The notes below the pieces were generated by a model. It saw only the letters and a program-made list of their open reading frames with translations, was not told where the DNA came from and did no database searches. The position numbers were made by a program, and so were the translations under genes. Below, piece by piece: positions 17,573-26,540 of a stretch of DNA of 64,000 nucleotides. Positions within the stretch are counted from its first letter, which is position 1. Every line of letters begins with the position of its first letter. Source of the stretch: an uncultured Flavobacteriaceae bacterium (GTDB lineage: Bacteria; Bacteroidota; Bacteroidia; Flavobacteriales; Flavobacteriaceae); NCBI GenBank assembly GCA_947501625.1, contig CANMWN010000001.1, forward strand, positions 310,001 to 374,000, given 5' to 3'.

Positions 17573-18277
17573 CTATTTTGTTCCTTTAATAGTGTTATCT
17601 AATTCTTTTTCTTGTTTATTTATCGCCTCAATTGTTGTTTGAGGTTTCTCCTCATCATCTCCACCAGTTAACATTCCTCCAAAACTCATAAAACCAATCG
17701 CCATTAATCCTGTAATAATAAATGTAATTCCTAATCCTCTCAAAGCTGGAGGCACATTTGAATATCTAATTTTTTCACGGATAGCTGCAATTGCTAAAAT
17801 CGCTAAAAACCATCCAATCCCAGAACTTACTCCGTAGTTAAATGCCAATCCTAAAGTTTCAATTTCTCTTGATTGCATGAATAATGAACCACCTAAAATA
17901 GCACAGTTTACAGCAATTAACGGTAAGAAAATACCTAAAGAATTATATAATGCTGGAGAAAATTTCTCAACTATTATTTCTACTAATTGTACCATAGTTG
18001 CAATAGTAGCAATGAACATAATAAATGATAAGAAGCTTAAATCATAAGAAGCATATTCTTCACCTAACCAAGCCAATGCACCATCTTGTAAGATGTAAGT
18101 ATCAAGCAACCAGTTCAATGGCACTGTAATGGCCATTACAAAAATTACAGCTGCTCCAAGACCAACTGCAGTTGATACTTTTTTAGATACAGCAAGGTAA
18201 GAACACATTCCTAAGAATGTAGCAAATACCATATTGTCTATAAATATTGATTTAAAAAATAATTCTAAATGTTCCAT
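17573..18277 (-). CDS. nqrE: Na+-translocating NADH:quinone reductase subunit E
   Basis: A 234-residue six-helix membrane subunit of the RnfA/NqrE family, in the half of the complex that forms the sodium path with NqrD. Hydrophobic helices span residues 8 to about 200, including FLPLIAVNCAILGGSLFM, which holds the cysteine that helps bind the membrane iron-sulfur cluster. The C-terminal about 30 residues (EEKPQTTIEAINKQEKELDN) are a charged tail longer than in the usual about 200-residue members. A 52-base gap containing a REP-like repeat separates it from nqrD. Confidence 0.97.
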   Translation of the reverse strand: MEHLELFFKSIFIDNMVFATFLGMCSYLAVSKKVSTAVGLGAAVIFVMAITVPLNWLLDTYILQDGALAWLGEEYASYDLSFLSFIMFIATIATMVQLVEIIVEKFSPALYNSLGIFLPLIAVNCAILGGSLFMQSREIETLGLAFNYGVSSGIGWFLAILAIAAIREKIRYSNVPPALRGLGITFIITGLMAIGFMSFGGMLTGGDDEEKPQTTIEAINKQEKELDNTIKGTK

Positions 18278-18293
18278 ATTTTATATTTTGATG

Positions 18294-18321
18294 AAATCCT
18301 TCGATAAACTCAGGATGACAT
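18294..18321. repeat. REP-like intergenic palindrome between nqrD and nqrE
   Basis: The segment contains ATCCTTCGATAAACTCAGGA followed by TGAC, an imperfect palindrome with ATCCT and AGGAT arms. It resembles the widespread short intergenic element ending CTCAGGATGAC that I know from Flavobacteriia and other bacteria. Only this one copy is noticed in the window. Confidence 0.5.
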
Positions 18322-18329
18322 TTTTCTTA

Positions 18330-18974
18330 TTAATCTTCTACTAAATCTGTATTTCTAGTTCTTTGAACCCAAATAATAATTCCAACAGTTATCAATGCCA
18401 TAGGTGCCAATAACATAAAACCATTATTTTCATATCCAAAAGCATATACACCAGTTTTCTCAATAGGATCTCCTAAAACAGGAATGCCTAATAATGTTCC
18501 AGAACCTAACAATTCTCTAAAGAAACCTACAATAATTAAGATTACTGCATATCCAAAAGAATTTCCAATTCCGTCAAGGAAAGATTTCCAAGGTCCATTT
18601 GCCAATGCAAAAGCCTCGAAACGTCCCATAATAATACAGTTGGTAATAATCAACCCAACGAATACTGAAAGTGTTTTACTCAATTCGTAAGCAAATGCTT
18701 TTAGTACTAAATCTACAATAATTACCAATGTTGCAACAACAATTAATTGTACAATAATTCTAATTTTAGAAGGTATAATATTTCTCATTAAAGAAACAAC
18801 TACGTTTCCAACTCCAAGTACAAACAATACTGCAATTGACATTACAATTGATGCTTTTAACTCAGCAGTAATTGCTAAAGCCGAACAAATACCTAATACT
18901 TGAATAGTAATTGGATTGTTATCTGCTAATGGATCAGTTATTAATTGTGCGTCTTTTTTTGATAAAAGTCCCAT
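18330..18974 (-). CDS. nqrD: Na+-translocating NADH:quinone reductase subunit D
   Basis: A 214-residue integral membrane subunit with six predicted helices, paralogous to NqrE. Family motifs include NPITIQVLGICSALAIT near the start and VGLIITNCIIMGRFEAFALAN, which carries the cysteine proposed to help ligate the iron-sulfur cluster shared with NqrE. It builds the ion-conducting core of the sodium pump. It is 4 bases downstream of nqrC, consistent with the single nqr operon. Confidence 0.97.
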   Translation of the reverse strand: MGLLSKKDAQLITDPLADNNPITIQVLGICSALAITAELKASIVMSIAVLFVLGVGNVVVSLMRNIIPSKIRIIVQLIVVATLVIIVDLVLKAFAYELSKTLSVFVGLIITNCIIMGRFEAFALANGPWKSFLDGIGNSFGYAVILIIVGFFRELLGSGTLLGIPVLGDPIEKTGVYAFGYENNGFMLLAPMALITVGIIIWVQRTRNTDLVED

Positions 18975-18978
18975 GTAA

Positions 18979-19725
18979 TTAATTTTTTAAAGTTTGTAAA
19001 TAAGGCATATACATTTTCAAGTCTTTCTTTATCATTGCTGATAGTCCATCACCTGTAATTGTTGCTCCTGCAATCGCATCTACCTCAAAATCCGTTTTGT
19101 CAATGTTTTTTGGATCAGCATTTCCTTTGGCAATGGCAATACCTTTAAAGGTAGTTCCATCAACAATATGCTCACCTGCAAAATCATCCATAAAGAAACG
19201 TTGATTAATATTTGCTCCCAATCCAGGAGTCTCACCTTTATGATCAAAAAACACTCCTTTTACGATTAAGTTTTTATCTAAAGCAATATACCCCCAAACT
19301 GCATCCCATAATCCTTTTCCACGCATTGGTACGATATAATATTCTTCACCGTCTTTCTCACCAACAAATAATGGTAATTTTCTAGTGTAAGAAGCATCTT
19401 TTGCTTTAGCAGCTTCTTTTTTAATATCAATTAAATATGCATCCTTGTATTCTTCCGCTTTGTCTCCATTTACTACTAATTGCTTCTTGATATATTTTGT
19501 AAACATTTCTTCAACCTTATCGGTAGGAATAAATGCAACACTCTTCTCATCATTATCATTGATTCCCATTGCATATAAAATGTTTTGTTGTTTTTCAAAA
19601 CGTTTATTCTCATCAATATTAGGTTTCAATGCTGATGCTAAGAAAGCCAGTATAGCACCTACAACTAATACCATCATTATTGCAAATAGTATTGTATATG
19701 AGTTTTTATCTGTTCTTTTTTCCAT
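18979..19725 (-). CDS. nqrC: Na+-translocating NADH:quinone reductase subunit C
   Basis: A 248-residue subunit with one N-terminal transmembrane helix (about 10-30) and a periplasmic FMN-binding domain. The covalent FMN site is the Thr in DAIAGATIT near residues 217-225; the residue before GAT is Ala where Ser or Thr is more usual. PGLGANI and GVFFDHKGETPG are the other family motifs. FMN attachment depends on ApbE, encoded at 7832. Located 2 bases downstream of nqrB. Confidence 0.97.
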   Translation of the reverse strand: MEKRTDKNSYTILFAIMMVLVVGAILAFLASALKPNIDENKRFEKQQNILYAMGINDNDEKSVAFIPTDKVEEMFTKYIKKQLVVNGDKAEEYKDAYLIDIKKEAAKAKDASYTRKLPLFVGEKDGEEYYIVPMRGKGLWDAVWGYIALDKNLIVKGVFFDHKGETPGLGANINQRFFMDDFAGEHIVDGTTFKGIAIAKGNADPKNIDKTDFEVDAIAGATITGDGLSAMIKKDLKMYMPYLQTLKN

Positions 19726-19727
19726 CG

Positions 19728-21020
19728 TTATGCAGTTTTTGCTTTTAGACGTTTCATTCTTCTTTTCACATTTCCTTGAACCACATAATGGTCAATAGTT
19801 GGAGCAAATACATTCATCAATAGAATTGCTAACATTACTCCTTCTGGATATGCAGGATTAAATACTCTAATCAAAATTGAAATAAATCCGATTAAAAATC
19901 CATAAATCCATTTTCCTTTATTGGTTTGTGATGCAGTAACAGGATCAGTAGCCATATATACTGCTCCAAATGCAAAACCACCAATAATTAAATGATGCCA
20001 ATAAGTTGTACTCATCAATCCATAGAACTTACTACTTTCAGTAATCCATCCAGAATCCACAACGAAATTGAAAATTAATCCCATTGCTAATGCTCCTAAA
20101 GCAGCTGACAACATAATTCTCCAACTTCCAATTTTAGAGAAAATCAAGAATAAGGCTCCAATTAATATTAATAATGTTGAAGTTTCTCCAACCGAACCTG
20201 GAATAAATCCGTAGAACATATCCCAAATTGAGTATAACTCATTAGCTCTATCTCCATATGTAGTTGTAATTTCTGTTATGCCATCTGCTGCTTTATACTT
20301 CAATTCTTGTCCAAATTTTGCGTAATAACCTAATAAAGTTTCTCCTGAAATAGCATCAGCATTTGAACCTGCTGCAATTTCATTTGTTCTTTCAACTGCT
20401 CCATGCACCCATACCTTATCTCCACTCATCCATGTTGGATAGGCGAAGAATAAAAATGCACGAATTAACAAGGCTGGATTTAATATATTCATTCCTGTTC
20501 CTCCAAAAACTTCTTTTCCAAGTACAACTCCAAAAATAACTGCTACAGAAAGCATCCATAATGGAATATCAATTGGTACAATTAATGGAACTAACATTCC
20601 AGTAACCAGATATCCTTCTTCTACTTCGTGTCCATTCTTAGCAGCAAAAAACATTTCTACTGCAAGACCAACAACATAAGAAACAATTACTAATGGTAAA
20701 ACCTTAGCAAATCCTACCCAAAAGTTTGAAGAACTCCAAAACTCAGCGCTAAAAAAACCTCCAGTAACAGAATTGATTTCTCCAGTAGCAAGATGATGTT
20801 GATAACCAGCGTTAAACATTCCAAAAATTAAACAAGGAACCAATGCCATAATAACAGTGTTCATTGTTCTCTTTAAATCATCTGCACCACGAATATGTGA
20901 TCCTGAATGAGTTGTCTCATTTGGCGCGTATAAAAATGTATGAAAAGCATTAAATACTGGTGACATTTTAGTACCAGCATATTTCATTTTCAAATCGTGT
21001 AATTTATCTTTTAAAGCCAT
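19728..21020 (-). CDS. nqrB: Na+-translocating NADH:quinone reductase subunit B
   Basis: The 430-residue multi-pass subunit that carries covalent FMN and reduces ubiquinone or menaquinone. About ten hydrophobic helices are seen, starting after residue 50. The FMN attachment site is T228 in ADAISGETLLG; the motif reads SGET instead of SGAT. Other family motifs are GMNILNPALLIRAFLFFAYP and FAFGAVYMATDPVTA. Its start lies 2 bases after nqrA, and its end 2 bases before nqrC. Confidence 0.97.
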   Translation of the reverse strand: MALKDKLHDLKMKYAGTKMSPVFNAFHTFLYAPNETTHSGSHIRGADDLKRTMNTVIMALVPCLIFGMFNAGYQHHLATGEINSVTGGFFSAEFWSSSNFWVGFAKVLPLVIVSYVVGLAVEMFFAAKNGHEVEEGYLVTGMLVPLIVPIDIPLWMLSVAVIFGVVLGKEVFGGTGMNILNPALLIRAFLFFAYPTWMSGDKVWVHGAVERTNEIAAGSNADAISGETLLGYYAKFGQELKYKAADGITEITTTYGDRANELYSIWDMFYGFIPGSVGETSTLLILIGALFLIFSKIGSWRIMLSAALGALAMGLIFNFVVDSGWITESSKFYGLMSTTYWHHLIIGGFAFGAVYMATDPVTASQTNKGKWIYGFLIGFISILIRVFNPAYPEGVMLAILLMNVFAPTIDHYVVQGNVKRRMKRLKAKTA

Positions 21021-21022
21021 AT

Positions 21023-22375
21023 CTATCCTATCTCTTTAAGCATTAAATCCAACCCTTTTCTAATAATCTCTTGATGTGGTTGTTTAGAAACACATACAAA
21101 CTCTGTCAAAGCAAAATCTTCTGGTGCAACTTCATACATTCCTAAAGCTTCCATTTCATCTAAATCTCCATACATACATGCTTTCATCAATTGCATTGGG
21201 TAAATATCTAAAGGAAAAACCTCTTCATATTTACCTGTCAATACAAAAGCTCTATGCTCACCATTAGTATTGGTATCTAAATCGTATTTTTTATTTGGAG
21301 TTAACCAAGAAAAAGTCAACGCACGACTATTAGATATTTTATTGAATACTGGTTTATTCCAACCAAATAATTCATAATCATTTCCTTCAGGAATAAGTGT
21401 TACTGTATTATCATAATACCCTAAAAATCCATCTGGTTTAACAGCACGTCCAGTCAATACGTTACCACTTATTACTCTAAAGTTATCACTATCAACTCCT
21501 GCATCATAAATCATTGACGCTACTTCGGCACCAATCTTCGTTTTATAATACTTAGGGTTTTTAACAACCGATCCACCAACAGCAACAATTCTTTCAGCAT
21601 TAAACTTTCCAGTCAATAATAATTCGCCTATGATTACTAAATCTTGTGGCGATATTGTCCAAATTGTCTCTCCTTTATTTATTGGATCAATCTTTGCTAT
21701 TTGAGTCCCTACATTTCCTGAAGGATGCGGTCCTGATACTTTATGAAGTACAATTCCGTTTAATCCTGCAAGCGGATTACTCGATTTAGCACCTACTGAA
21801 ACATGAACACTTCCTTCTGTTAATTTGCCTAGAGCAGTAACTGCAGCCTGTAACTCTGCTTCTTTACCTTGCAATACAAAGTCATAACAAGCGGTTAACG
21901 GAGCACTTGCATAACCAGAAATAAAAATCGCTTTAGGACTTTTAGTTGGATTTGCAATCACATCATAAGGTCTTTGTTTAATGAAAGGCCAACAACCTGA
22001 AACTAATAAATGATTTTTAACCTTTTCAGCATCAGCTGAAGAAAGGTCAAAAGTTCCATGTTCTGTATAAGTTTGCTCTTTAGCTGCCTGGATTTTAATA
22101 CCAGTGATTCTTCTTTTTTCTCCACGAGAAACTTCAATAACTTCTCCACTTATTGGAGAAACGAAGTTCATTGAATCAACTTCTTTATTATAAAAAATAG
22201 GCTCTCCAGTTTTTACTTTAGCGCCAACTTTTGCAATAAGTTTAGGAGTGATTCCGTGAAAATCTACGGGTAGTAATGAGTATACATTACTGGCTACAGC
22301 ATTGGTAAGAGTTTTCTCTGCTTCGCCTTGCAATTTAATGTCTAACCCTTTCTTGATTCGGATGTCTTTTGACAT
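21023..22375 (-). CDS. nqrA: Na+-translocating NADH:quinone reductase subunit A
   Basis: The 450-residue peripheral cytosolic subunit, related to RnfC, that contacts NqrB and has been linked to quinone binding. It begins with RIKKGLDIKLQGEAEK, has a barrel-sandwich domain with PISGEVIEVSRGEKRR, and shows PTKSPKAIFISGYAS and TGPHPSGN-like (VSGPHPSGNVGTQI) motifs. First gene of the operon. A TAnnTTTG promoter lies about 40 bases upstream on the minus strand, in a 210-base divergent gap with the T9SS plug gene. Confidence 0.97.
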   Translation of the reverse strand: MSKDIRIKKGLDIKLQGEAEKTLTNAVASNVYSLLPVDFHGITPKLIAKVGAKVKTGEPIFYNKEVDSMNFVSPISGEVIEVSRGEKRRITGIKIQAAKEQTYTEHGTFDLSSADAEKVKNHLLVSGCWPFIKQRPYDVIANPTKSPKAIFISGYASAPLTACYDFVLQGKEAELQAAVTALGKLTEGSVHVSVGAKSSNPLAGLNGIVLHKVSGPHPSGNVGTQIAKIDPINKGETIWTISPQDLVIIGELLLTGKFNAERIVAVGGSVVKNPKYYKTKIGAEVASMIYDAGVDSDNFRVISGNVLTGRAVKPDGFLGYYDNTVTLIPEGNDYELFGWNKPVFNKISNSRALTFSWLTPNKKYDLDTNTNGEHRAFVLTGKYEEVFPLDIYPMQLMKACMYGDLDEMEALGMYEVAPEDFALTEFVCVSKQPHQEIIRKGLDLMLKEIG

Positions 22376-22414
22376 ATTTTAAATTTGAATTAAATATTCT
22401 TTTTAAAAGCGATG

Positions 22415-22422
22415 CAAATTTA
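22415..22422 (-). promoter_or_regulatory. Bacteroidota -7 promoter box (TAAATTTG, minus strand) for nqrA
   Basis: The minus strand reads TAAATTTG 40 bases upstream of the nqrA ATG, matching TAnnTTTG. It is the only such match in the gap and probably drives nqrABCDEF. Confidence 0.55.
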
Positions 22423-22585
22423 ACGATTTTCCATTTTATAGTATAATTTATGCTTATTTATAATCTTATTTAGACTTTATTTATATTTATTCTAAATAAT
22501 AAGAGTTTTACAATCATATGTAATAAAGAATAATTACATTTGGCATAAGTTTTGAATATTGTGATAATCATATATCAATATAATT

Positions 22586-23833
22586 ATGAGAAGTATTTTT
22601 ATAATAATTTTTTTACTGGTTTTTCAAATTACTTATTCTCAAGAAAGTAAAGATATTATTGAACCAGAAAATTTCAAAACTATCATTTTAAGACCAACTA
22701 AATCAAACAATTACGCTCCAATTATAAAACTTAATGAATCTTTTATTTTTTCATTTGATGATTTAGAGGCTAGTCAACAAGAATACTATTACAAAATTGA
22801 ACATTTTACCTATGATTGGCAACCATCAGAACTGTCAACAAGAGAATTTATAAAAGGTTATGATGAAGATAGATTTCGAAGTTTTGAAAATTCAATCAAT
22901 ACACTACAATTTTACACACATTATTCTGTTGTGTTTCCAAACAGAAATACCAAAATATTAATCAGTGGAAATTATAAAATATCGGTTTTTAATGATGATG
23001 ACGATATTCTATTTACAAGACGTTTTGTCATATATGAACCAAGTGTTGATGTGGGTGTTTCGGTTCACAGAAGTAGAGATATATCAACAACCAATGAGCA
23101 ACAAAGTGTGCAATTTATTATAAACCATCCCAATCTTTTGATTAATAATCCAAAACTAGAAATTAAAACAGTATTAAAGCAAAATAATGATTGGAATACT
23201 GCAATTACCAATCTTGAACCTCAATTTTTTAGAGGCTCTCAAATGATTTATAAGTATACTGATAAAATGAATTTTTGGGCTGGAAATGAATTTCACAATT
23301 TTGATAGTAAAGTTTTACGAAGTCCAAGCATAAATATTGCTCGAGTAGAATCTGGCGATAAGTTATATCATACTGTTTTATATACTAATGTTGAAAGAAT
23401 TGACCAGCCCTACACTTTTTATCCCGATATAAATGGAGGTTTTGTCATTCGAAATGCTCAAGGAGATAATCCAAATTTAGATGCCGATTACACTTTAGTA
23501 AAATTCACTTTAGAAAGTCTCGAAGACTTAGCAGGCAAGAAAATCTATGTCAATGGGAGTTTTAATAATTGGAGAAATGACACCTCAAATGAACTTATCT
23601 ACAATAACGAAACTAAACTTTACGAAGTAGATATCTTATTAAAACAAGGGTTTTATAATTATCAATATGTCACAATTGATGAAAATAACAACATGAGTAA
23701 TCATGATATTGACGGTTCATTTTATCAAACTGAAAACGAATATTCAGTATTAGTATATTACCATAAATTTGGCGCTAGATATGATACAATTATTGGATAT
23801 GGACAAGGAAATTCTGAGAATATTCAAAATTAA
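22586..23833 (+). CDS. Type IX secretion system plug protein (DUF5103)
   Basis: A 415-residue exported protein with a signal peptide ending in ITYSQ. The early DUF5103 block is clear (YAPIIKLNESFIFSFDDL, YYYKIEHFTYDWQPSEL, HYSVVFPN), and the C-terminal third is an early-set/glycogen-binding-like domain with KIYVNGSFNNWRN. In Flavobacterium johnsoniae a protein of this family plugs the periplasmic side of the SprA barrel when no cargo is engaged. SprA itself is encoded at the far end of this window. It is a single-gene unit followed closely by apaG. Confidence 0.88.
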   Translation: MRSIFIIIFLLVFQITYSQESKDIIEPENFKTIILRPTKSNNYAPIIKLNESFIFSFDDLEASQQEYYYKIEHFTYDWQPSELSTREFIKGYDEDRFRSFENSINTLQFYTHYSVVFPNRNTKILISGNYKISVFNDDDDILFTRRFVIYEPSVDVGVSVHRSRDISTTNEQQSVQFIINHPNLLINNPKLEIKTVLKQNNDWNTAITNLEPQFFRGSQMIYKYTDKMNFWAGNEFHNFDSKVLRSPSINIARVESGDKLYHTVLYTNVERIDQPYTFYPDINGGFVIRNAQGDNPNLDADYTLVKFTLESLEDLAGKKIYVNGSFNNWRNDTSNELIYNNETKLYEVDILLKQGFYNYQYVTIDENNNMSNHDIDGSFYQTENEYSVLVYYHKFGARYDTIIGYGQGNSENIQN

Positions 23834-23855
23834 CATTTCTTATTGTTAAATTTCT

Positions 23856-23863
23856 TATCTTTG
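23856..23863 (+). promoter_or_regulatory. Bacteroidota -7 promoter box (TATCTTTG) for apaG
   Basis: TATCTTTG matches TAnnTTTG, 27 bases upstream of the apaG ATG and just after the stop of the plug gene. Confidence 0.55.
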
Positions 23864-23890
23864 CCTCACATAAAGTGAAGATAAACTGCT

Positions 23891-24277
23891 ATGATACAAC
23901 AAGTAACAAATGGTATCAAAATTTCGGTAGAAACAAAATTCGTAGGTACTCACCATCACGATAACAGGCTTTATTATGCATTTAATTATCAGATTACTAT
24001 CGAAAATAACAGTAATGATTCTGTTCAATTACTAAATAGACATTGGAAAATTTTCGATTCACTTAATAATACTGAAATAGTTGTGGGCGCTGGTGTTGTT
24101 GGTGAGAAACCAGTATTAAAACCTACTCAAAAACACACATATCAATCAAGTTGCTTATTAACTTCACCTATTGGTGCTATGAAAGGGTTTTACGAAATGG
24201 TTAATTTCACTAGTACCAAAAATTTCAAAGTTCATATCCCGTCATTTCAATTGATGGTTACGAGAATCTTAAACTAA
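23891..24277 (+). CDS. apaG: ApaG domain protein
   Basis: A 128-residue single-domain ApaG protein with a fibronectin-III-like fold. Family motifs YAFNYQITIENNS, LLNRHWKIFDS, VVGEKPVLKPTQKHTYQS and GAMKGFYEM are all present and the length is normal. ApaG was linked by genetics to cobalt and magnesium resistance in enterics, and binds diadenosine or pyrophosphate compounds in some species; its exact role remains unsettled. It has its own promoter box and 62 bases separate it from the DUF3667 gene. Confidence 0.95.
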   Translation: MIQQVTNGIKISVETKFVGTHHHDNRLYYAFNYQITIENNSNDSVQLLNRHWKIFDSLNNTEIVVGAGVVGEKPVLKPTQKHTYQSSCLLTSPIGAMKGFYEMVNFTSTKNFKVHIPSFQLMVTRILN

Positions 24278-24339
24278 AACTTTTCTCTATTAAAATATTT
24301 ATAGTAATTTTAGTGAGTCTTGAATAACTATCAAACTCA

Positions 24340-25764
24340 GTGAAATCTACTACTCGCTTTAATAAAAATAAAAAAGGAATAGAATGTTTAAATTGTAGTC
24401 AACCAATATCTACAAGTGATAATTTTTGTTCTAACTGTGGACAGGTAAATGACGAATTACCGCTCAGTATTAAGCAATTTGTTTCTGAATTTTTCGCCGG
24501 ATTTTTCTCATTTGATTCACGTTTTTTTAAAACTTTTTTTCCTTTAATCTTTAAACCTGGAAAAGTATCAAAAGATTATATAGAAGGTAAACGTAGAAAG
24601 TATGTAAATCCTTTTCAATTATACCTACATGTAACCATTTTGTTTTTTTTAGTTCAAGGTTTATTTGCAGCAATTGATGAATATAAAATTTCAGATAACA
24701 CAAAAAAAGAAGAAACAATTGAAACAGAAAAAGATTTTATTAATAATGATTCGGAAGAAAACCTAAAAAAAGATAGTATTATTACCAATCTAAATAACAG
24801 TTTAGTTATCGACTCAAATACTCAAATTGATTCAATCGAAAACAAACAGTTGTCTAAAAAAGAAATTGCATTTAATAAGAATAGTAATTTCATCAAATCA
24901 TTGGTTGACTCTACATTACAAAATTCTAATTTAATTCTACAACTTAAAGATTCTACTATAACCAAAGCAGAAAAAGACAGTTTGTATCAAAAATACTTTG
25001 AAAAAGCAATTACCGATATTGTTGTATTAGTTACCGATGGTGAAAAAAACACGCAAGATTGGAATGAAATTCAAAAACTATCAAAACTCAAAGATGTTTT
25101 TACTACTTATACTGAAGAACAATTTGAAAATTTGAATATAGACTACTCTCCTCCCAAAAATACTAAGCAATCTTTCGAGGATCAAATGTTCACTGGACTT
25201 ATAGGAAATAAAAATTCTAAAAAAGTGAGCGAATTTATGAAATATGACAAAGACAATCCTGATTCTACGCCTATTGAAGCTCTTGAAGCACTAAACTATG
25301 AAAAAACAAGATGGAATATTTTCTACTATAAAAAAGCACAAGATTTTAATAAATTCAAAGAAGATGAAAGTTTTAGGCAATCCTATTATGATGATATTGT
25401 TTCAAAAATATCGGTAGCATTATTTTTTATGCTTCCTATCTTTACTTTGTTTCTTTCTCTGCTCTACATAAGAAAAAAATTAAACTATACTGAACATTTG
25501 GTATTTGTCTTCAATGTTCAAACAGTCTTTTTCTTATTACTCTTGTTTTTTGTTGTTTTAAATAGATTTATTAATATGGATTCTGGATGGGTTATAACTA
25601 TTTTTATTCTGGTCTTTTTGTTTTATTTATATAAATCTTTAAGGAATTTCTATAAACAAAATCGTTTTAAAACAATAATCAAATATTGGTTATTGAATGT
25701 TATATTTTTAATTCTTTCATCAATATTTTTTGTTGCAATATCATTTTTAACATTTGCACTTTAA
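24340..25764 (+). CDS. DUF3667 membrane protein with zinc ribbon
   Basis: A 474-residue protein starting with GTG; no in-frame ATG fits the N-terminus. Residues 16-33 form a four-cysteine zinc ribbon (C16, C19, C30, C33). The DUF3667 core follows (KTFFPLIFKPGKVSKDYIEGKRRKYVNPFQLYL) with a first membrane helix near 90-112. A charged Asn/Lys/Glu-rich region of about 240 residues separates it from three more helices near the C-terminus. Function unknown. Its stop overlaps the stop of the convergent NRDE gene by 4 bases. Confidence 0.8.
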   Translation: MKSTTRFNKNKKGIECLNCSQPISTSDNFCSNCGQVNDELPLSIKQFVSEFFAGFFSFDSRFFKTFFPLIFKPGKVSKDYIEGKRRKYVNPFQLYLHVTILFFLVQGLFAAIDEYKISDNTKKEETIETEKDFINNDSEENLKKDSIITNLNNSLVIDSNTQIDSIENKQLSKKEIAFNKNSNFIKSLVDSTLQNSNLILQLKDSTITKAEKDSLYQKYFEKAITDIVVLVTDGEKNTQDWNEIQKLSKLKDVFTTYTEEQFENLNIDYSPPKNTKQSFEDQMFTGLIGNKNSKKVSEFMKYDKDNPDSTPIEALEALNYEKTRWNIFYYKKAQDFNKFKEDESFRQSYYDDIVSKISVALFFMLPIFTLFLSLLYIRKKLNYTEHLVFVFNVQTVFFLLLLFFVVLNRFINMDSGWVITIFILVFLFYLYKSLRNFYKQNRFKTIIKYWLLNVIFLILSSIFFVAISFLTFAL

Positions 25765-26438
25765 CGAATTGCCTGATATTCAGTTTTTAAAGATTTCCCT
25801 TCTTTTTTAATAGAAGTAATACTAACTGTTCCACCTAACTTTCTATCCATCATTACATCAATTCGTTTATCTCCAACACCTGCGGTCTTATGAAAACTTA
25901 GAATATTTTCTTGAGTAAAATCATTAGCGTGTTGCCAATTACTAAACCATTCTTCTCTTAGTTTTTTTATCTCATCATCATATAAAGTTGAAGAAGACCA
26001 AATATGTGGTTCTTGCTTCATTTTCTTTAAATGTTTTTTCTTTCCGTCCCAAACAAATTCAATTAATTGGAGTTCGTCATTCCAATCTACAATAGTTAAG
26101 GTAAATTGTTCAACACCATTTAAATCAATATTCTCTAAGCCAATTTTAATATCATCAACTTTCAACAATTCTTTAACTATCAATCCTCGACTTTTTATAT
26201 ACACAGATCTAGATGTATGATAAACGAATCCACCGTTGAGTAGACAAATCAATCTGTTTTTAGAACTTGTTCCAATCCAAGTTCCTCCAGCTTCACCATC
26301 TTTTGGATAATACATTTCAACATCATCTTCAATATATTTTTGAGGCTCCAATGCACTTTTACGTGCGTAAGGTACATCTCTACTAGAAGTCAAAATAAAC
26401 CCATCATTTTTCAATGGAAGGTAAGAAACTGTGCACAT
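25761..26438 (-). CDS. NRDE (TANGO2-like) family protein
   Basis: A 225-residue cytosolic protein. The start MCTVSYLPL with Cys2 is the family hallmark, suggesting an N-terminal-nucleophile-hydrolase-like fold in which Cys could be exposed. The NRDE signature reads TSSRDVP here. GGTWIG and LLNGGF are other conserved blocks. Eukaryotic TANGO2 affects Golgi organisation and haem or lipid handling; the bacterial role is unknown. A possible -7 variant (TATCTTTA) is on the minus strand upstream. Confidence 0.82.
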   Translation of the reverse strand: MCTVSYLPLKNDGFILTSSRDVPYARKSALEPQKYIEDDVEMYYPKDGEAGGTWIGTSSKNRLICLLNGGFVYHTSRSVYIKSRGLIVKELLKVDDIKIGLENIDLNGVEQFTLTIVDWNDELQLIEFVWDGKKKHLKKMKQEPHIWSSSTLYDDEIKKLREEWFSNWQHANDFTQENILSFHKTAGVGDKRIDVMMDRKLGGTVSITSIKKEGKSLKTEYQAIR

Positions 26439-26491
26439 ATTATAATATTAGTTTAGGATAATTAAAGATAAAAAATCAATTAAAAAAATTG

Positions 26492-26499
26492 TAACTTTG
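26492..26499 (+). promoter_or_regulatory. Bacteroidota -7 promoter box (TAACTTTG) for pruA
   Basis: TAACTTTG matches TAnnTTTG, 41 bases upstream of the pruA ATG, in the divergent gap with the NRDE gene. Confidence 0.6.
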
Positions 26500-26540
26500 C
26501 AACTTCAAAATTAGTCGATTAAGAATTAAAAACATACAAA

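Noticed and set aside
16265-22375. Rnf complex rather than Nqr
   Set aside because: NqrA and the ferredoxin-FAD-NADH architecture of NqrF are specific to Nqr; RnfB and RnfC genes are absent.
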